From: JAXDLK01 sp034666665
GTDB taxonomy: Bacteria > Desulfobacterota > Binatia > JACPRU01
NCBI GenBank assembly: GCA_034666665.1
Contig: JAXDLK010000157.1
Span: 1 to 15,872 of the forward strand
Length of the DNA stretch: 15,872 nucleotides
Reading direction: 5' to 3'
Shown: positions 1-6,944 of the stretch, in pieces
Layout of the letters: each line of letters begins with the position of its first letter
Position numbering within the stretch: position 1 is the stretch's first letter
Notes under the pieces: model-generated
Seen by the model: only the letters and a program-made list of their open reading frames with translations
Database searches by the model: none
What the model was told of the DNA's origin: nothing
Position numbers and translations under genes: made by a program

Positions 1-29
1 ACCGGTTTCATCCTCACGAGGTGAAGGCG

Positions 30-239
30 ATGAGAGAACTCCTTGCTGCGATCGCGCTCTCGACGATCCTCACCGGGTGCACATCGCACTCGGCGCCGCC
101 TCCCCCGACCGCGGATCAGACGGTCAAAGACGCAAATGACCGTCCGAGTGCCCAGCCGGTGACCCCGCCCGGGTCGATCGGCGGCCCGAGCCCGACGATG
201 GGCGGATCGGGGAGCCCGACCGGCCAGCCGGGCTTCTGA
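30..239 (+). CDS. small Pro/Gly-rich lipoprotein
   Basis: The predicted product is 69 residues. Residues 1-17 form a lipoprotein signal: a short charged start, a hydrophobic stretch (LLAAIALSTIL) and a lipobox LTGC with Cys17 as the lipidation site. The mature part is only about 50 residues, rich in Pro, Gly, Ser and Thr, with no recognisable domain, so it is probably a flexible lipid-anchored peptide at the inner or outer membrane. I chose the ATG at 30 because GAGGTG sits 6 bases upstream; a GTG at 21 in the same frame would add three residues. It ends about 70 bases before the tmRNA gene on the same strand. The function is unknown, and the low-complexity tail means homology would be hard to establish. 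The Lgt encoded at 10155 would be the enzyme that lipidates it. Confidence 0.6.
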   Translation: MRELLAAIALSTILTGCTSHSAPPPPTADQTVKDANDRPSAQPVTPPGSIGGPSPTMGGSGSPTGQPGF

Positions 240-271
240 GCCAGCACTTCCCCGATCGACCAAAGCGGGGG

Positions 272-300
272 TTTACCAGCTGCCGGGCAGTGGTTATCAT
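272..300 (+). promoter_or_regulatory. ssrA promoter (-35/-10)
   Basis: TTTACC at 272-277 and TATCAT at 295-300 are separated by exactly 17 bases, a good match to a housekeeping sigma70-type promoter. Transcription would start near 306-308, giving a leader of a few bases that RNase P would remove before the mature tmRNA 5' end at 313. The position and spacing are read directly; promoter activity is inferred. Confidence 0.7.
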
Positions 301-312
301 CCAACCGGTTGA

Positions 313-666
313 GGGGGCGATCGGGTTCGACGGGGGTTGGGAAGTCAGAGCTGCGTGCACGAGCTTCCGGTGTCGCTCGTTAATCCCTGCCGGCTGCGAA
401 ATTTAACCGCAGACAATAACTTCGCACTCGCGGCCTAAGGGCTGCGACGTCTCACCGCTCCGAGCCCGTAGGGGCGACTGAGGCGCTGCAAATCGGGATA
501 AGCTCCGGCGCCTGCTCCGTTCGCCGGGGACGAAAATCTCAGGAGCTGGTCTTCGGGAAGCCCGCCTGCGGGCGTCCGGGAGACGAGATCAAATCGCAGG
601 CTAGTGCCACGTAGGACGCTCTCGGCAGACCGCTCTCGGACGGGGGTTCAATTCCCCCCGCCTCCA
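313..666 (+). ncRNA. ssrA: tmRNA (transfer-messenger RNA)
   Basis: This is a one-piece tmRNA that, with SmpB, rescues stalled ribosomes and tags the nascent peptide for proteolysis. The 5' end GGGGGCG (313-319) pairs with CGCCTCC (659-665) to make the 7-bp acceptor stem. This includes the G3-U pair that alanyl-tRNA synthetase recognises, followed by discriminator A666. The T-arm is five G (642-646), loop TTCAATT, five C (654-658). The 5' domain has the conserved GGGTTCGACGGGG. The resume codon is GCA at 409. The reading frame to TAA (436-438) encodes ADNNFALAA, with the usual LAA degron end. The CCA tail is not in the DNA (CTT follows A666), so it must be added post-transcriptionally. An upstream promoter and downstream hairpin make it a stand-alone transcription unit. 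Confidence 0.97.
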
Positions 667-672
667 CTTTTC

Positions 673-701
673 GCCGGCCTCTCTGTGTGCGGGAGGCCGG
701 C
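673..701. terminator. hairpin between convergent ssrA and nucleotidyltransferase
   Basis: GCCGGCCTC (673-681) and GAGGCCGGC (693-701) form a perfect 9-bp stem with an 11-base loop, directly after tmRNA and 5 bases before the stop of the convergent gene. There is no T-run on either side, so intrinsic termination is inferred from position and stem strength only. It could also protect 3' ends or act as a bidirectional barrier. Confidence 0.5.
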
Positions 702-706
702 ATGGG

Positions 707-1189
707 TCACCACCCCTCGTCGGGGTCCGGCTCGTCGCCGAGCAGGAGCTCCACGTCGGCCTGATCGCGCAGCGCCTTGCTCCTTCTGCGCGAGGGGTCG
801 CTACCGGAGCGAAGCTTCATCGCGATCAGGTCCACCTTGGAAACGATGGGAACGGGGGTGCCCGCAGCATCGAAAGATTCGGCTCTATCGATCATCGGGT
901 CGAACTCCACATCGAACACGAGCTGCACCGGCTCTCCAGAACGGTGGCGGAAATTCGTGCTGTGCGGAAACTCGCCGGTCAACCGAAAGCCTGCCGCAAT
1001 CATCGCCTGCTTCGTCGCCGCACGATCGACGTCGGATCGGACTGCTACGTCGGTGTCGACGGTGGCTCGGGCCACTCCCGAATGGACGCCGACGGCGACT
1101 CCGCCGATCAACGCGTGACGTGCGCCCAACTCCCTCAGGATTCTGACCGTGTCGACGAGCGCTCGTACCTTGTCCGGTGCATCGGTCAC
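707..1189 (-). CDS. AbiEii-like nucleotidyltransferase-fold protein
   Basis: The predicted product is 160 residues. It shows the polymerase-beta-type nucleotidyltransferase signature: Gly29-Gly30 in HALIGGVAVGVHSG, then Asp45-x-Asp47 (VDTDV). A possible third acidic residue is Asp93, in LVFDVEF. A SKVDLIAMKL stretch (117-126) followed by basic residues and D..DVELLL resembles the AbiEii/AbiGii toxin-family core. In that family, type IV toxin-antitoxin effectors transfer nucleotides to RNA or protein. No AbiEi-like antitoxin gene is adjacent, so this is an orphan and may be a housekeeping or decayed relative. I chose the GTG at 1189 because a GGAGG lies 7 bases upstream; the frame stays open to a GTG at 1267 that has no ribosome binding site. 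It converges on ssrA and diverges from the epoxide hydrolase. Confidence 0.7.
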   Translation of the reverse strand: MTDAPDKVRALVDTVRILRELGARHALIGGVAVGVHSGVARATVDTDVAVRSDVDRAATKQAMIAAGFRLTGEFPHSTNFRHRSGEPVQLVFDVEFDPMIDRAESFDAAGTPVPIVSKVDLIAMKLRSGSDPSRRRSKALRDQADVELLLGDEPDPDEGW

Positions 1190-1196
1190 GGCGGGT

Positions 1197-1201
1197 CCTC
1201 C
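1197..1201 (-). promoter_or_regulatory. ribosome binding site deciding the start at 1189
   Basis: The minus strand reads GGAGG here, 7 bases before a GTG at 1189. The longer candidate start (GTG at 1267) has only CCTCC-like sequence upstream. This makes the 160-residue form more likely than the 186-residue form. Confidence 0.6.
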
Positions 1202-1356
1202 GCGGTACGCCCCGATCAGATAAAGGTCCCGGGCAGTAACGGCATCGATTTGTCTGACGTCCACCACGCGCGGAGGTTACCAGATTTGCCGCTGGGGGGG
1301 TGCTGTCTTGCCACGGTTCCGCGCGCGCGGTAGCGCCGACGTCTCGGAGGCACACG

Positions 1357-2409
1357 ATGACAGCGGCGCAGCACCGTATCGTTCAGGCCAATGGGGTGCG
1401 GATCCACCTCGTGGAGCAGGGGACAGGCCCGCTCGTTCTTCTCATCCACGGATGGCCGGAGCTCTGGTACTCGTGGCGGCACCAGCTGCCGGCGCTCGCA
1501 GATGCGGGATATCGCGCGGTCGCGATGACGAGCCGCGGTTACGGGCGCTCGTTCAAACCGACTGACTGGCGCGATTACCGGCTGTCGCAGACGGTCGGTG
1601 ACGTCGTCGGTGTGGTTCAGGCGCTCGGTGAGAAGCAGGCCGTCGTCGTCGGCCACGACTGGGGGGCCCCGATCGCGTGGACCGCGGCGTGGGTCCGGCC
1701 GGACCTCTTCCGCGGAGTCGTCGGCATCAGCGTTCCATTCGGCGGGCGGAACTTCCTCTGCTTGCCCGGCGATCCCGACGGGGGACGGAACCCCACGGAG
1801 CACCACCGTGCGATCGCCGGCGACGACCAGCTCTTCTATCAGGAGTACTTCAGCATCCCGGGGCTCGTCGAAGGCGAGGCGGAGCCGGACGTCCGTGGCT
1901 GGTACCGCGACCTCGTCTACTCCGCCTCGGGGGAGGCGCTCGGGCCGATGTTGTCGGGTGTGGACCTGTCGAGCGACGAGGCGATCGTTGGATTGCTGCG
2001 GCAGTCGCTCCTCTGCGTGCCGCGCGGCGGGAAGATCCGGGACCGGTTCCTCGGCTCCGGCAAGATGCCGGCATGGCTGTCCGAGGAAGATCTCGACGTC
2101 TTCGCCGCGGAGTTCGAGGGGACGGGATTTCGCGGCGGCCTCGATTACTACCGTGCGATCGAGCTCTCGTGGGCGGATCTCGCGCCCATGTCAGGGAAAC
2201 CGCTCGAGGTGCCCGCCTTCTTCATCGGTGGCGAGTTCGACGTGGCGACGATTTGGGGCCGCGAGGCGATTCGGCGACACCGCGAGCGCATCCCACAGTA
2301 CGCCGGCGACGTCGTCTTTCCGGGCTGCGGTCATTGGATCCAGCAGGAGCGGTCGCGGGAGACGAACGAGCACCTGGTGCGGTTCCTGGGGGATCTTCGG
2401 GGGAAATAG
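1357..2409 (+). CDS. epoxide hydrolase (alpha/beta-hydrolase fold)
   Basis: The predicted 350-residue cytosolic protein is of usual length for soluble epoxide hydrolases, which convert epoxides to vicinal diols through an ester intermediate. Residues 31-35 are HGWPE, the oxyanion-hole motif. The nucleophile is Asp101 in GHDWGA, the charge-relay acid is probably Asp295 in GGEFDVAT, and the catalytic histidine is His326 in CGHWIQQE. Cap-domain tyrosines that would polarise the epoxide are present in FYQEYFSIPG (160-169) and GGLDYYRAI (260-268). The Asp nucleophile and HGWPE also fit fluoroacetate/haloalkane dehalogenase relatives, but the cap-domain pattern favours an epoxide hydrolase. The start ATG has a GGAGG 6 bases upstream. 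The gene stands alone, divergent from the nucleotidyltransferase. The substrate cannot be predicted. Confidence 0.92.
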   Translation: MTAAQHRIVQANGVRIHLVEQGTGPLVLLIHGWPELWYSWRHQLPALADAGYRAVAMTSRGYGRSFKPTDWRDYRLSQTVGDVVGVVQALGEKQAVVVGHDWGAPIAWTAAWVRPDLFRGVVGISVPFGGRNFLCLPGDPDGGRNPTEHHRAIAGDDQLFYQEYFSIPGLVEGEAEPDVRGWYRDLVYSASGEALGPMLSGVDLSSDEAIVGLLRQSLLCVPRGGKIRDRFLGSGKMPAWLSEEDLDVFAAEFEGTGFRGGLDYYRAIELSWADLAPMSGKPLEVPAFFIGGEFDVATIWGREAIRRHRERIPQYAGDVVFPGCGHWIQQERSRETNEHLVRFLGDLRGK

Positions 2410-2452
2410 CTGCAATGGCAGGCTGCGTGGGCGAGCGGCCCCCTCTCCCTGG

Positions 2453-2477
2453 CCCTCTCCCCCGGTGGGGGAGAGGG
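2453..2477. repeat. palindromic CCCTCTCCC hairpin (repeat copy 1)
   Basis: CCCTCTCCCCC (2453-2463), GGT, then GGGGGAGAGGG (2467-2477) form a perfect 11-bp stem with a 3-base loop, preceded by another CCCTCTCCC. It lies between the convergent epoxide hydrolase and lactonase genes and shares its core with the elements at 3937-3995 and 11455-11699. It may work as a bidirectional terminator without a U-tract, or be a REP-like repeat. The rest of the gap (2410-2452 and 2478-2623) shows nothing recognisable. Confidence 0.7.
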
Positions 2478-2623
2478 AATGGAACCAGGATCACGCGGCG
2501 GCGAAAACCGCGCGCGACGCAGATCACGCGGAGCGGAACGTGCGCGGTCGCGATGACCGCCGACGATGTGTAAGGCCGAAATGGATTTGGCGTGGGCTTC
2601 GGCCTCTCGTCCGCCGTCGCGGC

Positions 2624-3808
2624 TCAGCGCGCCGCGAGACCCGAGACGCCTGGTGGCAGGTTGCTCGGCGTCGCGCCGATGTGGGTCAAGGTTCCCTGGT
2701 CCACGCGATAGGCGTCGATGTGGCTCGCGCCCTCGAAGACCGACGGCACCAGCACGTACAGGTAGCGGCCGTCCCGCGTGAGGGCCATGTCCGCCGGGAA
2801 GCCGGCTCCGGTCGGAGTTTGCCCGAGCAGGGTGAGCTTGCCGCTTCTCGAGATCCTGAACCGCGAGACGGAGGCCGAGAGCGTGTTGGTCATGAACGCG
2901 TAGCGGTCGTCGCCGGTCGTCACGGTCCAGCAGGTTCCGCGCTGTCTCGCCGGCGCCTTGTCGATCGGCGCCAGCTCGCCCGTCGTGGTGAGGTCGTACG
3001 AGGAGGCGGAGCCGTGGAACTTCGACGCATCCGCCGGGTCTCCTGCCTCTCCGGCATTCGCGACGATCAGGGTGCCATCGGTCCGGTACGAGAACCCGAA
3101 GGGATTCTGGCCAGTCGCAGCGCTGTGCTCGGCCGGGCGCGGCGTATCGTCTGCGTCGAGGCGAAAGGTGTCGATCGCGCGTGTGCCGCGCTCGGTGACC
3201 GTCAGCAGGTGGCCGGCCGAAGCGAAGCCGATCTGCGCCGCGACGCCGTCCGGCCCGGGCGTGGACAGGGATTCCGTGGAGCCGGGGATCTTCGTGATCT
3301 GCCCGGCGGACGTGAAGCGGAAGCCGGTGACGTCGCCGCTCAGCTCGTTCAGGACGTAAAGCAGCTTGCCCTTGGTGTCGAGGCTGATCGGGAGGTCACC
3401 GCCCGAGGGCTCGCGATCGACGAGCTGCAATCCGCCCTGCGATCTGACCCGGAAGGAGCTCACCGTGTCGTCGCCGGCGTTGACGGCGAACAGCAGCTGG
3501 CCGTTCGCGGTGAGCTCCACGCCGCCCTGGGAGTCGAGGATCGGGAAACCGAACGGCGGGTTGGAGGCGGCGCCGACTCCGCCGGTCGAAACGCGCGCCT
3601 GCTCGGTCAGCGCGCCGTTGGGCGCGCGCTCGTACACGACGATCTCGTTGCCTGCGGGATTCTGGGTCTGAGTGTAGACGGCACCCGGCTCACCCTCGGC
3701 GCCGCAGCCGTTGGCCTCGGCTGGCCGCGCACCGAAAGCCAGCACCACGGCGGCAGCGACGATTGCGAACAGTCGTCGGGCGTGAAGAGAACGCTTCCCC
3801 TCGATCAT
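2624..3808 (-). CDS. secreted lactonase-family beta-propeller protein
   Basis: The predicted product is 394 residues. Residues 1-32 form a Sec signal peptide: KRSLHARR, then a hydrophobic AIVAAAVVLAFGA, then a likely AEA cleavage site. The mature protein consists of repeated blades with the pattern x-G-x-Lxxx and DGRYLYVL / TKGKLLYVLN / NGQLLFAVN strands. This is typical of the seven-bladed Lactonase family (PF10282, 6-phosphogluconolactonase-like and YVTN-type propellers). Because it is exported, a role in the pentose phosphate pathway is unlikely; a surface or periplasmic binding or hydrolytic role is more plausible. The start at 3808 is supported by AGGAAGG about 7 bases upstream and by the signal peptide. 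The frame stays open to 3943, but that extension would bury the signal. Cysteines after the signal (ANGCG) may form a disulfide. Confidence 0.82.
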   Translation of the reverse strand: MIEGKRSLHARRLFAIVAAAVVLAFGARPAEANGCGAEGEPGAVYTQTQNPAGNEIVVYERAPNGALTEQARVSTGGVGAASNPPFGFPILDSQGGVELTANGQLLFAVNAGDDTVSSFRVRSQGGLQLVDREPSGGDLPISLDTKGKLLYVLNELSGDVTGFRFTSAGQITKIPGSTESLSTPGPDGVAAQIGFASAGHLLTVTERGTRAIDTFRLDADDTPRPAEHSAATGQNPFGFSYRTDGTLIVANAGEAGDPADASKFHGSASSYDLTTTGELAPIDKAPARQRGTCWTVTTGDDRYAFMTNTLSASVSRFRISRSGKLTLLGQTPTGAGFPADMALTRDGRYLYVLVPSVFEGASHIDAYRVDQGTLTHIGATPSNLPPGVSGLAAR

Positions 3809-4121
3809 GATTTTGCCTTCCTGGGCGCGCCTGGCGACCCTGCGACACGCCTCGTGCGGATTTGACGAATTGACCGACGCTATTCGAAGCGTGAGCTGTC
3901 CGTCAACGCGACTGGGCAGGACCTCGCCCCGCCGCGCCCTCACCCGGCGCTTGCGCGCCGCCCTCTCCCAGGATGGGGCCCAGGATCGGAGAGGGAATCA
4001 GAATCGGTCGTTGCCGGCCACCCTCCTTCGAAGGGTTCGGCATTTGCCGCGTCGCCGGCGAGCGGCCTTCGTTCCTTTACGTCTCCAGCGGGGAGAGACG
4101 GATGACTCGAAAGGGAGAGCT
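3809..4121. other. intergenic region with repeat copy 2
   Basis: This 313-base gap lies between the lactonase start and the end of the next minus-strand gene. It holds the lactonase ribosome binding site, the palindromic repeat at 3937-3995, and a short CCTTCGAAGG palindrome near 4034. I see no convincing gene; a plus-strand frame open across 3973-4320 has composition typical of a shadow frame. Confidence 0.5.
3937..3995. repeat. CCCTCACCCGGC palindromic repeat (copy 2)
   Basis: It starts CCCTCACCCGGCGCT, contains a small stem CGGCGC-TTGC-GCGCCG (3945-3960), then CCCTCTCC (3961-3968) pairing with GGAGAGGG (3988-3995) across a 19-base loop. The first 29 bases match the left end of the element at 11455 with only two differences, so the two are members of one dispersed family. 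Confidence 0.75.
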
Positions 4122-5579
4122 CTATCGCCCCATCAGCATGTGGATCAGCCCGCCGCTCGAGCCGTCGCTCGCCTCTCGCTTCGGGGAATCCGATCGCGCG
4201 ACCTGTCGCCGGGCGACTCGCGGGACGGTGAGACCGGGGCACCTTCTGCGAACGAAGTCGAAGAAGTCGGCGTCGTCATCGAAGCGAAACATGTCCGACT
4301 CGCCCTTCGTGCCGCGGTAGTCGAACAGGTCGCCGGTCGAAACGCGGCACTCGCGCCCTCGCGCATCGGCGATGGTCGCGCCGCGGCCGCGGAGAAAGGG
4401 ATTGCCGCCGACGGCCTGAATCTTCACCTGGATGCCTGGATAGTAGACGCGGGGCGGCGTCTTGATCGCGCCCTGACCGCGAATCGACAAGCCGCTCGCC
4501 TGAAGCAGCGCTCCCGTCGGTCCGTCGAAGCGCAGCCAGAACCCGGGTCCGTTCAGGCGAAACCGGCCCCCGGGCTCGTCGTCGACCCAGTAGAGCTTGC
4601 CCTTCGCGTTGGTGCGGTCTCGCGGGAACGCGAGGATCACCGTGTGTCCCATGGAAGAATGGCGCGCGTCGCGGAAGAGGTCGGTGACCATCAGATATGC
4701 GCCGGTCGTCTGCGCGCGGCCGACCTCGATGTGTCGTACGGAGTTGTCGCCGAGGTCCTGGCGGAAGCTGTAGCCGAAGAGCGTCGCCTGCGAGAAATCG
4801 CGCGTGTCCTTCGGGAACAGATGAATCTTCCCGTAATAGCTCTTCTGTCCGGAACCGTTCGCGACCGACACCTCGCCGAGCAGTCTGCCGCGATACCCCG
4901 GCGTGTTCGGGCCGTAGCGGCTCTGGCCGGAGATGCGAGTGGTGACGCGGCGGCGAACGAAGTAGTTGCGCGACCCGCCGTCCTGCCAGCCGCCGATCTG
5001 ATCGACCATGCCGGGGCCCTTCTCCTCGGGACCGCCCACGAGGTCGGTCTCCCATCCGTCGGCGCGGCTGTACGCCTCGACCACGCGATCCGGGTCGTCG
5101 TCTTCAGGCGCGGTGTCGGGAAGCAGGTCGGCGAGAACCGGCGCGGGAGGCGACTCGGCGTCCGCAGGCGCGGGGATCACCGCGGCGTCCGGGGGCGCCG
5201 ATTCGACTACGGGAGGAGGAGGAACCGCCGATGCCATGGTCCGTGGCGCACGGAGCTGTGCCAGGCGTGCGTCGAGCTTCCGGCGAAGCTCGCTCAGGTA
5301 AGGATCCGGTCTCACCTGCGGGCGCCTTGCGGCGCGTCTCGGGATGACCTTCTGCGGCGGCGGCTCCGCGAGCCGGCCGGGCGCCTTTGCAGCTTTCGTA
5401 GGTGATTCCGGTCCCTCGACCGCCGGATGAGTGGACGGAACGATGTCGACCAGGAGCGGTGCCGCCCCGCGCCAGATCTCACGCTGCCCCTGGAGGTAGG
5501 CGAGCTGGAGAAGCAGCAGGAAGGAGAGGTGGACGGCGAGCGACAGCTGCAGCGGTGTGAAGAAGCGGGAAAGCCGCAT
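4122..5579 (-). CDS. membrane-anchored protein, TonB-like N-terminus, unknown C-terminal domain
   Basis: The predicted product is 485 residues, and I do not recognise the family. A single membrane helix at about 10-29 (LSLAVHLSFLLLLQLAYLQ) is followed by PLLVDIVPS, a long Pro/Ala/Glu-rich region (about 50-165), and a basic helix PYLSELRRKLDARLAQL (93-109). This resembles the start of TonB or other energy transducers. The remaining ~300 residues do not look like a TonB C-terminal domain. They are rich in aromatic, Gly and Arg residues (YYGKIHLFPKDTRDF, GRAQTTGAYLMVTDLFRDARHSSMGHTVILAF, KGKLYWVDDEPGGRFRLNGPGF) and suggest a beta-rich periplasmic domain. The start ATG is chosen because the helix begins right after it; no strong ribosome binding site is visible and the frame is open upstream to 5834. 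It is divergent from mntA. Confidence 0.75.
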   Translation of the reverse strand: MRLSRFFTPLQLSLAVHLSFLLLLQLAYLQGQREIWRGAAPLLVDIVPSTHPAVEGPESPTKAAKAPGRLAEPPPQKVIPRRAARRPQVRPDPYLSELRRKLDARLAQLRAPRTMASAVPPPPVVESAPPDAAVIPAPADAESPPAPVLADLLPDTAPEDDDPDRVVEAYSRADGWETDLVGGPEEKGPGMVDQIGGWQDGGSRNYFVRRRVTTRISGQSRYGPNTPGYRGRLLGEVSVANGSGQKSYYGKIHLFPKDTRDFSQATLFGYSFRQDLGDNSVRHIEVGRAQTTGAYLMVTDLFRDARHSSMGHTVILAFPRDRTNAKGKLYWVDDEPGGRFRLNGPGFWLRFDGPTGALLQASGLSIRGQGAIKTPPRVYYPGIQVKIQAVGGNPFLRGRGATIADARGRECRVSTGDLFDYRGTKGESDMFRFDDDADFFDFVRRRCPGLTVPRVARRQVARSDSPKREASDGSSGGLIHMLMGR

Positions 5580-5662
5580 GTCGCAGGATGAAGTGTAGTC
5601 GAACGGAGGACGAATCGCCACGGAGCGTCGAGCCGATCCTGTGAATACCGGGAGAGCGTCAC

Positions 5663-5668
5663 TACAAT
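5663..5668 (+). promoter_or_regulatory. candidate -10 box of mntA-hepT
   Basis: TACAAT ends 8 bases before the mntA ATG at 5677, so transcription would begin at or within a few bases of the start codon and the mRNA would be nearly leaderless. No good -35 hexamer is visible at 16-18 bases upstream. No Shine-Dalgarno sequence precedes the ATG, which fits the idea. Confidence 0.5.
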
Positions 5669-5676
5669 CCGCGACG

Positions 5677-6078
5677 ATGGAGAGCCTGGAGCGGATCGCG
5701 GAAAGACACGGAATTCGCCTTCTCTTGCAGTTCGGGTCGACGGTCACCGGGCACGTACATCCGAACAGTGACACGGACCTCGCGGTGCTTCTCGAGCGGC
5801 TGCCCACGTCGTTCGGCGAATACGGCCGCCTCACTTCCGACCTTCAAGAGGCGTTCCAAGGAGCGTTCCATGGCCGCGAAGTCGATGTCAGCGTCGTCAA
5901 TCACGCCGACCCGCTCTTTCTGAAGAAGATCCTCGAGAGCTGTCGACTCCTTCATGGCGACCCCCGCGACCTGCAGCGCCTGCGGATCTACGGGTTCAAA
6001 CGGTACCAAGACCACCGGCGTTTTCTCGATCTGGAGCGACGGTACGTCCGCGATGCCGTACGGCGGCGCGTCTCGTGA
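5677..6078 (+). CDS. mntA: MntA-type nucleotidyltransferase antitoxin
   Basis: The predicted product is 133 residues. It carries the exact minimal-nucleotidyltransferase signature GSX10DXD: Gly20-Ser21, ten residues, Asp32-Thr-Asp34. A third acidic residue is Asp70, in REVDVSVV. In characterised HepT/MntA modules, MntA neutralises the partner toxin by transferring AMP groups to a tyrosine of HepT. The partner gene begins at 6075 with a GTGA overlap, which couples translation. The ATG at 5677 is preferred; a GTG at 5641 is in frame but adds twelve unconvincing residues. A candidate -10 box lies just upstream. It is divergent from the TonB-like-N-terminus gene. The assignment rests on the motif and on the adjacent HEPN gene, each reinforcing the other. 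Confidence 0.92.
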   Translation: MESLERIAERHGIRLLLQFGSTVTGHVHPNSDTDLAVLLERLPTSFGEYGRLTSDLQEAFQGAFHGREVDVSVVNHADPLFLKKILESCRLLHGDPRDLQRLRIYGFKRYQDHRRFLDLERRYVRDAVRRRVS

Positions 6079-6506
6079 CGATCGACCGCGACCTCGTCAC
6101 GCGGAAGATGGCGCTGATCGTCGAGGACCTCGTCCGGGTCGAAGAGCTCGCTCGGAAGGACCCTGGGGAATACCTGTCCGACGACACGGCCGAGGTCCTC
6201 GCGGAGCGTTATCTCGAACGCATGATCGGGCGAATGATCGACATCAACTTTCACCTGATCACCGAGAGTGGGCATCCGCCGCCCCGGGACTACTACGATC
6301 CCTTCGTTCGGCTCGGAGGGCTGAAGATACTGCCGGCGAAGCTCGCGTCCGACATGGCTGGCTGTGCGGGTCTGCGAAACCGGATCGTCCACGAGTACGA
6401 CGACATCGAACCCACTCGTGTGCACGGGGCGCTTCGCGATGCCGTGCGCGACATGCCCAAGTATCTCGAGCACGTTCGCGAGTTCGTCGAGCGGGGCGGC
6501 TCGTGA
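6075..6506 (+). CDS. hepT: HepT-type HEPN RNase toxin
   Basis: The predicted 143-residue, largely helical protein is of the HepT (formerly DUF86) HEPN family. The catalytic and modification motif RX4HXY is intact: Arg101-NRIV-His106-Glu-Tyr108 within GLRNRIVHEYDDI. Arg and His form the RNase site of HEPN toxins. Tyr108 is the counterpart of the tyrosine that MntA adenylylates in studied systems. Translation starts at GTG 6075, which overlaps the mntA stop (GTGA), giving antitoxin-first order. The gene ends 4 bases before the convergent DUF983 gene. All key residues are present, so I predict a functional toxin. The RNA target and any role in phage defence are inference. Confidence 0.93.
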   Translation: MTIDRDLVTRKMALIVEDLVRVEELARKDPGEYLSDDTAEVLAERYLERMIGRMIDINFHLITESGHPPPRDYYDPFVRLGGLKILPAKLASDMAGCAGLRNRIVHEYDDIEPTRVHGALRDAVRDMPKYLEHVREFVERGGS

Positions 6507-6510
6507 CCTC

Positions 6511-6903
6511 CTACCGGTCCGGGTCCATCCAGCGATCGAAGTGGATGTAGAGGATCCGCGACCAGCGAAAGACGGCCGGGACGAACGGCAGGAAGAGGAT
6601 CACCGCCACCGGCAGCGCGTGCTCGAGCGGCCAATCGCCGGCGGCGAAGAAGACGACGGCCGTGAGCACGCTGAGCAGCGGCACGGCGAGCGCATAGCTC
6701 ACGTACATCGCGCCGAGGAAGTATCCGGACTCGCGCTCGAAGCAGAGACCACACGTGGGGCACTCGGGGTTCATCGACATGCGCCCGCGGAAGATCTTGC
6801 CGTCGCGGCACCGGGGGCAGAGGCCTGCGCGGATGGCCGCGCCGGCGCTCAGCCGGGGCTTCGGCACGAGACGGACGACCTTTCTCGGCGCTGCCTTTTC
6901 CAC
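6511..6903 (-). CDS. DUF983 zinc-ribbon membrane protein
   Basis: The predicted product is 130 residues. Residues 28-54 contain two CxxC pairs, Cys29-Pro-Arg-Cys32 and Cys48-Pro-Thr-Cys51, plus Cys54, with GKIFRG between them. This is the DUF983 pattern and probably a structural zinc ribbon on the cytosolic side. Two membrane helices follow at about 66-88 and 96-113. The motif SGYFLGAMYVSY just after the ribbon is also typical. The biochemical role of DUF983 is not established. It starts at GTG 6903 with only a weak purine-rich stretch upstream, and lies 41 bases downstream of the other zinc-ribbon membrane gene on the same strand, so the two probably form an operon. It is tail-to-tail with hepT. 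Confidence 0.88.
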   Translation of the reverse strand: MEKAAPRKVVRLVPKPRLSAGAAIRAGLCPRCRDGKIFRGRMSMNPECPTCGLCFERESGYFLGAMYVSYALAVPLLSVLTAVVFFAAGDWPLEHALPVAVILFLPFVPAVFRWSRILYIHFDRWMDPDR

Positions 6904-6944
6904 GACTCTTCTGGAGGTAACCCCAAAGGAGCCACGAGGAAAGG

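Noticed and set aside
640..706. Possible integration (att) site at the 3' end of ssrA
   Set aside because: No second copy of the ssrA 3' end and no integrase gene could be found in the window.
707..1267. Complete AbiE abortive-infection system
   Set aside because: Only an AbiEii-like protein is present; no winged-helix AbiEi gene flanks it.
1598..3865. A 755-codon open frame on the plus strand
   Set aside because: It lies in another frame across the epoxide hydrolase and antisense to the lactonase, is very rich in Arg, Ser and Gly, and has no domain signature; it is a by-product of high GC.
4122..5579. Calling this gene tonB
   Set aside because: Only the N-terminal third looks TonB-like; the C-terminal domain does not have TonB features and no exbB or exbD is adjacent.
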